64,000 nucleotides of DNA. It comes from Norana najaformis. Its lineage: Eukaryota > Annelida > Clitellata > Crassiclitellata > Hormogastridae. Positions 21,001 through 30,612 of this stretch are shown in pieces. The notes under the pieces were generated by a model that worked only from the letters and a program-made list of their open reading frames with translations, had not been told where the DNA came from and did no database searches. The stretch is from positions 33,012,505 to 33,076,504 of the forward strand of contig OZ029917.1 in assembly GCA_964023275.1 (NCBI GenBank), in the 5' to 3' direction. The translations under genes and the position numbers were made by a program. Positions within the stretch are counted from its first letter, which is position 1, and each line of letters begins with the position of its first letter.

Positions 21001-23759
21001 TGCAATGTTTTGGAATTGATCAAGTGTGATCAATCCAATTGTATCATGAGGGTGATCGCTGCCTCTCAAGTCGTCCGAGGTTCTGTCACTGCAAAGCAAT
21101 AGACCTGATTAAAATTGATCGTAAACACAGCTACGTTGGAAATGTCATCAATAGCAACACATCATAATCGTCAATGGCTGTATCCTACTTTTTGCCAGCA
21201 AATAGAATGACATCAGCGTTTTTATGAACAAACTGTATTAGATGACATGGGGAAATTTGAACAAATGTACAACTCGAGTACACATTCATGGACATGCAAA
21301 TGTAGCATACTTTTGCCTCAGACATGCCTAGACATGTTCAGGCAAGCTGAAATGTATACCGGTAGGTTTCAGTGAGATATGTGTACACATGTTCTTTCTG
21401 AATAATAGATTCATGTTAGGTCTCTGAAGTGATGACATATAGAGTTGAAAATTATAATTGGAGAAACTGCATGAATTTATGTGATAAAAGAAGAAAAGAA
21501 GAAATTCAGTACAAATCAAAAGAAAAGCAAGCTGAGATTTTATTTAGAAATAGGCCATGTTATTTCATACGAGATGTTATAACTAGTGCTTAAGGCAGAA
21601 CATTAGTCTCGGAGATAGGGAAGACTGGCTCTGAACTCTGGGGTCACATTAATAACTGAAACAAATTCAACAATGATTAGAATGACGACTCTTGGGTAGA
21701 ATCTGTTTCTACCTTCCCAAATGCTGAGAAGCCTCCTGTCCAGGTCTCAGCAGGTTCTCCATAGGCTCCAGAATAAATCCCTGCTCAATCGCAAACTTCT
21801 GTGCTCCAGCACCAACAAGAAAACTGTGTTTTGATTTCTTCAACACTTGTGATGCAACTTTTATAGGAGTAGCAATTCTGTAATAGACAGTCTAAATAAT
21901 GGATAAAGTTATTTCATATGGTACAACAACAATAATGATAAACATGATAATGATGATGATGATAATAATAATAATATAGTGTGCATAGAGTCAGGCATAA
22001 TAATAACCACAGTAATAATAGTAGTACTGGTAGTAGTAACAATAATAGCAATAACATCCAACATTTCCAGTGTCTTTCAATTGCAATTCACTGTTTCAAT
22101 ACCATTTTCTCCCAGAGAAATTTTGCTCAGACAGAACTCGACGAGATGAAACCATTCCAGATATGTTTTTATTCTCTCCAGAAATTTGTTGGGAACCTCA
22201 GGGATCATCGCTACCTCGCCATTTAAATAATAATAATCAAGGCCCTCATCATCTATCTACTGCTAACCTAATTTTTCATTTCTTATGGGTCACTTCTTCC
22301 TGAAATCTAAATATTTATGTAGCAGCTTTCAAGGACCTCTCAAAGGCACTAAATAAATGCAACAGTCATAATCAAATAAATGCTACATGATGTAAAGTTA
22401 AAGCAACAATAAAAACTTATAACATAAAATAGTAGCAGTAATAATAGTAATAATAATAACAATTATATCACAGATATTTCCTTCACCCTTCAAGGGCTGC
22501 CACAGCTCCAAAAGCGAGATCCTTCCCATCCATGATGGCCGCATCACACTGAAGATGGCCTGACAAATTGGGGATTCCACCACGACCAACAATATAGCAA
22601 CCAGTTTCAATGTCATCTTCTATAGCTGAAATTCATTTTAATATCAGTTAGACTAATTATTATTATCATTACTAAAACTAAAGGAACCTTTTCTCACATA
22701 ATACTGTACTGGATATGGCCCTGAATGGTAGCATTATAAATCTAATCTAATGACTTCTCTAGCGCCATTATCATAATGTCCAAGGCATCAGTCGATGGTC
22801 ACTTTAAGTCAAAATCGCAATCCAAAGTCATAATCTGTTGGAGAACCCAGGTCAAATTCTGAGAGAAACAAAGTAGGCTACAGCTGGTAAGCAAGTTGGA
22901 ACAGATGAGTTTTAAGTTTAGACCTGCATGGCCTAAATAGGGTTCATCAAATCTGGACATCAACAGATACGTAACTTCCTGTCATATGCACTGTGATTTT
23001 ACTTTAAATAAGTTCACAGATTATACAGTTTGATCTACAATAGCTTCTCTTTGTATATCATTATTGCACTTGATGAATGTCCATGTTATATCTCCCCTCT
23101 CTTTTCCACAAGCGCTTGAAGACCTTCTTACTTCCAAGTGCTTCTGGGCTGTCAGGAGTTTATCTCAAAGTGGCGCTTTATAAATTTTTGATTACATTAC
23201 ATTATATACCAAAGGGCAATTTTTCTGCAAACAAAGGCCTGAACTGTTTGCTGCTGCTGCCATTACATCAAATATAACAATCTGGGCCAACGTGCTGTTT
23301 CCCGGTTTTTGGCGAACTTCACCAATTTCACTTCGAAGTCTTATTAAATATTTCTGCATCGCTCTGGGACCTCCTGCCATATTATTACGGTGTCCAACCG
23401 TAAACTGCAATAGCCTACGCGTGTCAGCGGCAGAAGACTTTTTCCCTAACCAAAAGCATTAAATAGCCGCGAACAAACTGTTGTTCTTACAGGTTTCAAC
23501 GTAGGGGCTAAATACTGGCAGTATATACATGGCACTACTAACTTAAAATATGGGTTTTTTCAATAGTCGATAATGAAATGAAATCTTAAGTGCTTGTTAC
23601 AAGCATTAGTTCGGGTCAGTTTTATTTTTGAAACATGAAAGAATTACATGCAATTGCACACTCTGCAGCTTCTAACGCATCTTCAGATTTAAGAAGCTTT
23701 TCTTTCGCGATACGAACCGCAGGAAAACTAAACGACCACGTCCCTATGGACGCCGCCAT
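15067..23759 (-). CDS. AGA: Glycosylasparaginase (N4-(beta-N-acetylglucosaminyl)-L-asparaginase) family protein
   Basis: Seven minus-strand exons with consistent phases: 23648-23759 (ATG 23757-23759), 22487-22625, 21713-21877, 20997-21088, 17135-17215, 16109-16305 and 15067-15195 (TAG 15067-15069), giving 304 aa. Landmarks: N-terminal [36 protein letters not shown]-type block; [13 protein letters not shown] with the predicted autocleavage/nucleophile Thr at residue 155; [25 protein letters not shown]-terminal GSYGAAS. In this Ntn-hydrolase family the precursor cleaves before that Thr and hydrolyses the GlcNAc-Asn bond of glycoproteins. It is shorter than human AGA (346 aa), and the modelled start lacks a signal peptide, so lysosomal targeting is not shown. 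Intron 17216-20996 is enlarged by a long-inverted-repeat insertion at the donor. It could be an AGA-like paralogue rather than the true orthologue. Confidence 0.9.
16965..17060 (+). repeat. Dispersed repeat (family E) copy
   Basis: Matches 7650-7730 in order: TATAGCACCTCTTCAAG, GATGCT, then ACCATGATTGAATGGAATGGTTA. It lies in the AGA intron between 16305 and 17135. Confidence 0.4.
17961..17993. repeat. 33-bp direct repeat, left copy (matches 20994-21026)
   Basis: Identical to 20994-21026, which is the last 30 bp of the AGA exon 20997-21088 plus its GTG donor start, read on the minus strand. It looks like a target-site duplication. In this copy the duplicated exon end is followed by a donor GTGTGTGTGAG, which reads like the original AGA intron start. 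Confidence 0.85.
18131..18808 (+). repeat. Inverted arm 1 of the AGA-intron element
   Basis: Starts GGTTTAGATATACC and ends CTCTATAAAACTTGCTAT. It is the reverse complement of 20317-20994 over its full length; mismatches were noticed near 18203, 18239 and 18313 only. Confidence 0.93.
18985..19296 (+). repeat. Degenerate tandem array of ATGCTAATTAGCCTCTAA words
   Basis: About ten copies of an 18-20 bp unit with GCTAATTAGCCTCTAA core, interspersed with GCCTCTAA(T/G) fillers, in the core of the long-inverted-repeat element. It stops 5 bp before the TATA box at 19301. The repeated TAATTA core is a homeodomain-type site, so an upstream activating array is conceivable (inference). Confidence 0.8.
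19301..19308 (+). promoter_or_regulatory. TATA box inside the inserted element
   Basis: TATAAAAG directly after the tandem array. The following ~170 bp are more GC-rich and lack an ORF. A GTAAGT donor occurs near 19484 (TAGTAGGTAAGT), which would end a leader exon. Confidence 0.5.
20129..20320 (+). CDS. Small Cys/His-rich ORF in the inserted element
   Basis: Sixty-three residues preceded by an acceptor-like TTTCAG at about 20117-20122, six bases before the ATG. Cysteines and histidines are grouped at both ends (C-S-I-G-R-H-C ... Q-E-C-H and a terminal V-C-H-H-H-E-Q), a possible zinc-binding pattern. The frame stops at the inner edge of arm 2 (20317), so it may be the captured 5' end of a longer gene cut off by the arm. 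I do not recognise the family. Together with the upstream TATA box and donor it could form a two-exon transcript running opposite to AGA. Confidence 0.4.
   Translation: MDSCSIGRHCNQTQECHKTTYTTKIGLKRLSDLADDERHIFLQRICLDNPVPEMTVCHHHEQI
20317..20994 (-). repeat. Inverted arm 2 of the AGA-intron element
   Basis: Reverse complement of 18131-18808. Its outer end lies 2 bp from the AGA exon 20997-21088, so the present splice donor reads GTGGTTTAGA, in which only GTG comes from the gene. Confidence 0.93.
23095..23205 (+). mobile_element. LINE 3'-end fragment
   Basis: Frame [11 protein letters not shown] followed by GTGGCGCTTTATAAATTTTT and an ATTACATTACATT tail matches the tail of the LINE at 1-498. 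It lies in AGA intron 22626-23647. Confidence 0.65.
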
Positions 23760-23874
23760 CACTACATAGAAGTGCTGCAAGGCTACAGTTTAAGTTAGTA
23801 AGTAAATGTACTTTTTATGACTGAATCACTATGACGCTACATGTTACACCACAGACTCGGTCCCAGGTTATAAT

Positions 23875-24545
23875 CCAAAACAGACAGGCAGAAAACCACA
23901 CGGCAACTGGGGATAATGCTTAGAATTGGAGCGGCGAGAGATAAAGGGTACAGAAGGAAACAGGATAGTTTGTGTAAAAGTTTTCAGTTTTATGTGAAAG
24001 ACAGGGCAGAAGTTGCAAGAGCCGAAGTGTTGGTGAGTTCGTAAGATGGATCAGGTAATTGTAATTCTGGCGAGTTTATTCCAGAGGTGTGGAGCCGCTC
24101 TGGCTGTGAAGCGATTTCCAAATTTTAAGGATGAGGTGACGGGAAGAGGGCGTGGCTTCAACTTGCTGACATAATTATATGAAAAAAATTTTTAATTACC
24201 TTTATAAATCTCATCAGAAAATTCCTAAACTTATTTTCGCAGCGAATTTGCAGCTAATCGCAATCGTAATCTCGAGATTTCTACAGGACCCAAGGAAAGC
24301 TAAGTCGCGGAAGCCAGCTTACACAGACCCTCAGCCAAAACAAAATCGATAGGCAACAGGGATCGGTTCCAGGTCATGGAACCGAACCATTTTGCCTGCA
24401 GGAAGAGTCAGATGGTTACGGTGGATGGTGCTTGGAAATGAAGCGAGAAGAGAGATAAGGGAAAGAGGAAAAATTAGTTTTCAGTTTTGAGTGAAAGACA
24501 GCGCAGAAATTGCAAGAGGCGAAGTGTTCATAAGTTCATATGATG
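23875..24545 (-). mobile_element. Two LINE family B 3' fragments
   Basis: The better copy (about 24240-24545) has the family B 3' end in reverse complement: ATTACGATT-type tail at 24255, then the block with AAAACAAAATCGATAGGCAA. A more decayed copy (about 23875-24180) shares the GAGAGATAA...TTTTCAGTTTT...GAAAGACAG segment with it. Both lie upstream of the AGA start. Confidence 0.7.
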
Positions 24546-24910
24546 GATCATCAGATAATTGCTAGCGGTAAATGAAAAAGTGATGACAAAGGTGTTCATT
24601 TCATTTGTTATATGTACTTGTTTTATGCTACCATTGTTTGGTGTAATAAAAGACTGATATATAATCGGCGAATGTTGTGCTCTACGTTGCCTAATTGCTG
24701 AAGTCAGCCCCACATCCTGTACATTAGGCTCCAACCATGGGCTTAAACCAGTTTCTATTTGCGCGGTTTTTATCATGGGTTGCGTGGTGTTCGAGTGGCT
24801 AATTCGCCCACTTTCACCTCGAATATAATATTACATAGTATCAAAGAACGTCAATCAATGCCTAACAGTGAAAACTGCAATTCTGTGCTAGCGACGTCAA
24901 CGGTCTGATG

Positions 24911-24951
24911 CACGGCCATCTAAATAGGAGGTTCCTATTTAGAGGGCCGTG
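24911..24951. repeat. 41-bp near-perfect hairpin
   Basis: CACGGCC-TCTAAATAGGA pairs with TCCTATTTAGA-GGCCGTG, with one mismatch and about a 2-base loop. Both sides also carry TCTGAT and GCGACGTC words in direct orientation. Confidence 0.85.
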
Positions 24952-25039
24952 TCTGATTCCCTGCGACGTCGTTAAACTGTGGGAACACAATACTGTATTG
25001 TGGAGGCCTTTAGCTTTATCGGGTCTAAATATCAACGTT

Positions 25040-25290
25040 CCTTCTTACTGAAAACACTTCTTTTCCAGAAATCTTATCCCGATTCTTCCTCTTCCCCTTA
25101 TCTCTCTTCTCGCTTCAATTTCAAACAGCATCCACCGTAGCCGTCCGACTGCCTGACTCCTGGATCTTGACCCTTTTGCCTATCGATTTTGTTTTGACTG
25201 AGCGCCTGTGAATAAGCTGGTTCCCGCGACTTAGCTTTCGTTCAGCGCTGTAGAAATCTTGAGATTACGATTACGATTACAAGGCGACTC
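25040..25290 (+). mobile_element. LINE family B 3' fragment
   Basis: Contains CCTATCGATTTTGTTTTGAC, GAGCGCCTGTGAATAAGC, GCTTTCGTTCAGCGCTGTAG and a GATTACGATTACGATTAC tail. It is in opposite orientation to the copies at 23875-24545, making an inverted pair across the hairpin. Confidence 0.75.
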
Positions 25291-25314
25291 CCTGCGTGAG
25301 GAAGCTGGTTCGCA

Positions 25315-25480
25315 TACCAATCGTGGCTAAATTAAAGAGATTTATATATCGAGCTAGCGCTGCACCCATTCAGAACGGGCAGCGATGGTGAAGGATTTAA
25401 CCCGATAAATTCATTAGAAAAAGAGCAGGGTCGAAGACATACGGTCGATCTAGAAATCGTGTACATTTACATGTGCGACA
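25315..25480 (+). repeat. Dispersed repeat family C, copy 1
   Basis: Shares about 150 bp with 32165-32360 in the same orientation: AGAGATTT...CGNGCTAG, AACGGGCAGCGNTGGTGAA, CCCGATAAATTCATT and GAGCAGGGTCGA. No pol III boxes or coding frame are evident. Confidence 0.7.
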
Positions 25481-26650
25481 CACTTTAATGCATCGCAGCC
25501 GATCAAATTATTGTACCACTTTCCAGCATAACAATGCAAACAAATGCAGTTATCGCACGAACTTTACATTTACATGCATTTCTAATTGACCCGCGGCTCA
25601 GTTTTCCAACCAAGATTTAGGACAGCGTCCTTCATAGTAGGCCAAAAACTCAGCTATTTGTGGTAAACATCTAGTCACGGAGGCTAGCGCAGCACGTGAC
25701 TGAAAGCGGCACTGCTATTGGCCATCTGTTTCCAGGCGCCAACTACGCATAAACCATCCACCCCACCACCTCTCTTCCAATCCAAAATTGTTCCGGATGC
25801 TATCTACACGCATTACTTAACCACTGGAACGATATGAGTTCAAAGCGCTTTTTCATTTCTTGCCTTACGTCATTACAACCGTTTGGCCGTATCGTTCAGC
25901 CGTTTTAGTCACCAAGGCTCAAATTTGGATTTCATGTGTGCTGAATGGAGGGTTAGAAGGGCCGCCTTATCATCCTCTTCGATTTTCACATTTACAATTT
26001 ATCAAATCATTATACATCCAACCTTACACGAGTGGAGTACCAGAACTGGCTCGAAGCCACAGGCGCAAGTCATGTAACAAGGCTAATGCGAGCGCCCCTC
26101 TGAAAGACAATTTGCCCATGCTTTGGACACAATATACATGACCTAAAGTTATTTCGCTGGGCCTTCACATGCAAGGCATACAAGGCTGCCATAAAAATTC
26201 ATTGGAGGCCAGCATTACAAGAAAGTCACTGGCAAAGGGCAGGAATCCGAGGTCAAGCAATTTAAATTCTTATACCTTTCTTTTATAAAAATACAAATAA
26301 ACAAATTCCACAATTACACTGCCACATTTACTTTGTGCAAGACCATCTTCAAAACACAATTTAAAAAATACAAAAATTGCCTGCATTAAAATCACTTTAG
26401 TTCCGACTTTGCTGCCAAAACTCAATCTTAATTTACACACAAACCTTGGGTCAGATTCTGAGCAAATGATCTGCCCTGTACTGTACAAGTCTTTTTTGCA
26501 AAATGCTCAATTAGCCTTTGTGTAGAAGTTTTGCAAACTTTCCAAATCACTAGTTATCCAAACTAGTCAGTTCTCACTCAAGATTAACGTTTTTAGCAAC
26601 AGTTCAAAATTTTCAGGTAAGCCGAAAGATTCAAGATTTTAAAATGAAGT

Positions 26651-28193
26651 TTATTTCTTTCCTGCTGCCTTTTTTGGCTTTGCTGCCTTTGTTACTGCCT
26701 TGGGCTTCTTTGCTTTGGAGGGTGTTGCTGCCTTGGGTTTCTTTTCTTTAGCTGCCACTGGTTTTGGCTTTCTGGTTGGCTTTGGCTTGGCTGCTTTGGT
26801 AGTTTTCGCTGGAGACTTTGGTTTCTTGGCCTTGGGTTTCTTTGGCTTGGCTGCTTCGCTTGCCTTCTTGGGCTTCTTTGCTTTCTTTGGCGTTGGTGCT
26901 TTAACCTTCTTGACGACAGCCTTTGGTTTCTTTGTAGCTTTTGTCTCTTTTGGATGTTCCTTTTCTGTGCCGAGTTTGAAACTTCCGGAAGCTCCAACGC
27001 CCTTCGACTGCTTCAGTGTGCCATTCTTGACTCCAGCGCGAAGTGCCAACTTCAGATGAGCATTGATCACCTTCTCATCCTGGCCAAGATTGTAGTGCTT
27101 GATGACGTACTTGAGAAGCGCCTGACGAGAAGAACCTCCACGCTCCTACAACACATGAAAAGCCACCATGCTTTAAACATGAGACAAATCCATGCAGGTT
27201 AATTTCGGTGGGATAACTGTATCCTTTTTATTTGGAGAGGGATACCACACCCTTCAACATTTCAAGCAGGTACAAAAAAACAACACCTGTAAAGCCTGCA
27301 AATCAGCAGTCCATCTACGAAGACATTCAAGCAGCTGTATTATTCAAACGACATTCTGATCTGTCATTGAAACAATATGCTAACACATTATGGAGCACAA
27401 CTATTTACATCCTACTAGAAGCACTAAGATTTAAAAAGTTGAATTTGCAAAATCAACTTCTTTAAATCATTAACAGCACATGTCAAAAGGGATTGCAATG
27501 AAGCTCAAATTTTTTTGTCTCACAAAACAAATTTTCAAGTAAAAAAATTGCAGAGAGTTACAGAAGTCTGAAAGTCTGCTGCAGCCAATATGCAATTCAT
27601 AAATCAGTTTAAACCCCCAAAACACATTGTAAATGAATTTATAATAAACACTGTCACTAGATACTTATGTAAATTTCAACAGACATTTACAGTGTGCCTC
27701 TTACTAAGAAACTGTAACTTTAACATACACTGCACCTAGAAGTGTGGAATAATGTCAGCTCTACGGACAGAAACTTTTGACCACATGAAGCATGAATGAC
27801 GCACACAACCAGTTCATAAACTAAACATGCGAAAACACATCAGCATGCTAATTCTGCTTCAAAACACCAATTTTTCATGGCCCTCCACAGTTACCCTACC
27901 AGCACGTTTTAACTCCCCTAGATCTAAATAAACGTCGTATTGACATCAAAAGTGAACAAACCCCTCAAATCTTAACTCCCCCTAAGTTCTAAATCAATTT
28001 TTCACTTTAGACTTGTCGAACTTACTTTGAGAGCTGTCAAGGCGTCCCGAATCATCGCCGCATACTTCGGGTGGTCGGCTGCCTTCTTCGGCTTCGCAGC
28101 CGCCGTCTTCTTTTTGGCCGACTTTGCAGGGGTTGTGGCCGCTGAAGCCGCGGCGCTCGTCGCTCCCCCTGTAGCTGCTGCTGCATCAGACAT
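26651..28193 (-). CDS. Linker histone H1 (intron-containing)
   Basis: Two exons: 28026-28193 (ATG 28191-28193) and 26651-27145 (TAA 26651-26653), joined by a GTAAGT/TGTAG intron, for 220 aa. Residues ~1-40 are an Ala/Lys/Thr-rich tail. The winged-helix globular domain follows (HPKYAAMIRDALTALKERGG, SSRQALLKYVIKHY, ALRAGVKNGTLKQSKGVGAS, GSFKLG), then a ~100-residue Lys/Ala/Pro tail with many KKPKA repeats. H1 binds linker DNA at the nucleosome dyad. An intron in the globular domain, no visible histone stem-loop after the stop, and an AATAAA overlapping the stop codon fit a polyadenylated replacement-type or orphon H1 rather than a cluster copy. The coding part of the minus-strand frames is GC-richer than its surroundings. 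Confidence 0.95.
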
Positions 28194-28290
28194 TTTCACC
28201 AACTTCTAACTTTTTCCACCAAAAATTTACGATTAAATTCTTAATTCACCCGCTAAGCAACGTAGAATGTTCGCCCACAGGAGCGACGTC

Positions 28291-28298
28291 CTTTTATA
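28291..28298 (-). promoter_or_regulatory. TATA box of the H1 gene
   Basis: TATAAAAG on the minus strand, about 98 bp before the H1 start codon. Confidence 0.75.
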
Positions 28299-28378
28299 AG
28301 GTAGCGCGCGGACCTAGTTGAGGTCTCCTTTCACGATTTTCATTTCAAGACACTTTCGCCTTTCGCTCGGTATAACCG

Positions 28379-28385
28379 TGTGTTT
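28379..28385 (-). promoter_or_regulatory. H1 box (AAACACA)
   Basis: AAACACA on the minus strand about 80 bp upstream of the TATA box. This heptamer is the conserved upstream element of metazoan H1 promoters at about this distance. Confidence 0.6.
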
Positions 28386-28399
28386 CCAGAGTCAAACTT

Positions 28400-29113
28400 A
28401 AGCCCAGTTTTCCAACAAATTCAGGGTTATGGCTAAAGGCAATTGTTACTGCATTAATCCCAGTAGTCTTGGCTTTATAAAAAACCGACTCTTGCCCGTC
28501 GTGATTAGTCAGACGATTTGTATGAGATGATCAAACACAAGGATGTCTATTCGCAGCTCAGAGGACGCCTTCACTTCGTTGTAGATTTTAGCAAATTCTG
28601 AGCATACTTTTACAAACTTTTATAGAAGGATATTGGCCTAATCTCTCCTTTACGCGATGATAGTATTTAAAAGTCGTTAGACTTAGAAGTGTTTTTACAG
28701 AGGCTCTACAAATCGAACTACACAAACACAAAAATGCTTCTTTCGCCATATTGACTGTACATCCTAGCTTGAATACAACGTGTCAAATATTCGTTCAAAT
28801 TGCAAAATTTGCGCAAAAACCGATCTTTGTTGATTCTTCTAAGAATCTACTCAACCTTCTGATTATCTTTGTGAACGTGTTACAATCGGAGAAGCCACAA
28901 AAAGTGCAATTTCAGGGTGGCGTACGTATCAATTATTGGACGCCTCCACAGTATACTAGAATAGGCTTTGGCTTGCAGCATGGACTATTTTCAACCAAAA
29001 GTCGTACAATTTTATGATTTTTCTTCAGATTTTCAAATTCGTCGTGTTACTATCTTAACTTAATACTGCTTGCAGATTACCAATTCCAGAATGATAAGAG
29101 ACAGTCAATCAAA
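28400..29113. other. H1 upstream region, no gene recognised
   Basis: Unique AT-rich sequence. A plus-strand GCTTTATAAAAAACC at 28470-28484 resembles a TATA box but no reading frame of quality follows. Confidence 0.4.
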
Positions 29114-29735
29114 TCAACGAATAACTTCGTACAACGCATAGGCTACACAAAGCCTGGCCCAGATGTTTTCGCCTGGATTCAGATGGCGTGAAGTCAATGC
29201 CAAGGCGAGGTGGAACCAAGGTCGTATCATGGCAGGGACATGGAAGAACCATACATAGGGGTCGTATCGAGAGTCCTGAAGGATGTGGTAAACATTCGGA
29301 GGATTAGGCGCCGCCTGAGGGATCCCAGCACCAGATAAATTTCCGAGTGTCATAAGACCCTATTTTAAAACTAATTTACTTACTGGTGGGGTTTCAGGAT
29401 TTCTTCTAGGAATGAATGGAGCAGTTCTAATTAGTAATTCGACCCAATAATTTCTTTCACCGATAAAAGCTGAGAAAACTAATAGCCTGCTGCACGCAAC
29501 GCATAGGCCTTCAGAAGAGATGATGGGTGCCAGCATGGCATTGTATTCTGCGTATAATACTTCGGCATCATTACGGTCTTCTAGAATAACATAATATAGG
29601 ACTAATTCCGAAGACATTGTAGCAGACATGTCCGGGTCCTTTGGCACTCCGGTCATGGCCCCCCGCCCAATCTGTGATTTGCCTTGGGCTTGGCCCCCAA
29701 GCCCCGAACTTAACTCTTTCACGACCATGAAATCG
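29114..29735 (-). CDS. Unrecognised open frame, possible gene fragment
   Basis: About 200 non-repetitive codons on the minus strand, from near 29735 to a stop at 29114-29116, lie in one frame in two open parts (29114-29353 and above 29360). The protein is rich in ordinary hydrophobic segments (L-V-L-Y-Y-V-I-L-E, Y-V-W-F-F-H-V-P-A-M-I-R-P-W-F) and looks more protein-like than the ATC-repeat frame upstream. The two parts meet at a stop preceded by GTAAGT and ending in TAG; as an intron this would be only 24 nt, which is implausibly short. I know no matching family. It may be a degraded gene, a transposon piece or chance. Confidence 0.3.
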
Positions 29736-30060
29736 TAGTCGTCGTCATCATCATTATCATCATCATCATCATTATCATCATCAGCAGCAGCACCACCACC
29801 ACCACCTCTACCACCTCCACCGCTAACATCATTACCACCGATACCATCATTACCACCATCATTATCATCAACACCATCAATCATGTCATAATCATTAGTC
29901 ATCATCACCAGTATCATCATCGTCATCATCGGCGTCGTCGTCGTCACCATCATCATCATCATCACCATCATCGGCGTCGTCGTCATCATCATCATCATCA
30001 TCGGCGTCGTCGTCGTCACCATCATCATCATCATCGGCGTCGTCGTCTTCGTCACCATCT
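29736..30060. repeat. (CAT)n/(CGTCGT)n trinucleotide array
   Basis: Interrupted CAT, CGT and CAC triplets over ~325 bp. The Asp/Met/Thr-rich frames here are products of the repeat. Confidence 0.95.
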
Positions 30061-30074
30061 GCTTCTCTGATTCA

Positions 30075-30372
30075 TCGGACTGACTTTCTGGATACTGACC
30101 TGACTGCAACTTGATTTTAATCGTAATCGTAATCTCGAGATTTCTACAGCGCTCAATGAAAGCAAAGTCGCGGGAACCAGCTTATTCACAGGCGCTCAGT
30201 CAAAACAAAATCGATAGGCAAAAGGGTCAAGATCCAGGAGTTAGGCACTCAGACAGTCGGCCGGCTACGGTGGATGCTGTTTGAAATTGAAATTGAAATT
30301 GAAATTTTAGTGCGCCATCCGTTGATGTCTTGTGCACAGCCGGCGCTATAGAAGTTTCTATTACAATTACAT
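30075..30372 (+). mobile_element. LINE family A 3' end, split by an insertion
   Basis: 30075-30113 (GGACTGACTTTCTGGATACT...) and 30300-30372 (GCGCCATCCGTTGATG...TTGTGCA...GCGCTATAGAAGTT) are adjoining parts of the family A 3' end, separated by the family B copy. Confidence 0.7.
30114..30299 (-). mobile_element. LINE family B 3' fragment nested in family A
   Basis: Reverse complement of the 25040-25290 end: ATCGTAATCGTAATCTCGAG, then CTACAGCGCTCAATGAAAGC and AAAACAAAATCGATAGGCAA. A short A/T-rich word (ATTTT) is repeated at both sides and may be the target duplication. GAAATT repeats sit at the right edge. Confidence 0.75.
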
Positions 30373-30512
30373 CATCACCATCATACTTGTCGTCGTTCTC
30401 GTGATCATCGTCACCTTCATCACCTTCGCCGTCATCATCATCATCATCATCATCATCACCTCTTCGTCATCGTGGTTATCATCGTCCTCATCTCCCTCAT
30501 CTTCGTCGTCAT
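30373..30512. repeat. (ATC)n-rich array
   Basis: ATC/ATT/GTC triplets following the family A LINE tail, probably grown from that tail. Confidence 0.85.
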
Positions 30513-30612
30513 CAGGACCAGACGATGTGATCCTTCAAGTGCGTAGGTGAACAATCTGTCTATAAGAATTGTTTCCCATTTCGCCTTCTCATTGTCCAGC
30601 ATTCGAGTGGTA

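Noticed and set aside
22617-22622. ATAG acceptor at 22620-22621 for AGA exon 2
   Set aside because: It would create a stop at the junction with exon 1; the CAG six bases upstream (exon start 22625) keeps the frame and aligns with the family.
23192-23410. Minus-strand 72-codon frame as an AGA N-terminal exon
   Set aside because: It does not match the family and its phase does not fit; the exon at 23648-23759 joins 22625 correctly.
29360-30109. 249-codon frame with long Met/Thr and Asp runs as a secreted or nuclear protein
   Set aside because: The upstream half is translation of a trinucleotide array and LINE DNA; only the non-repetitive part below 29736 is kept as a weak candidate.
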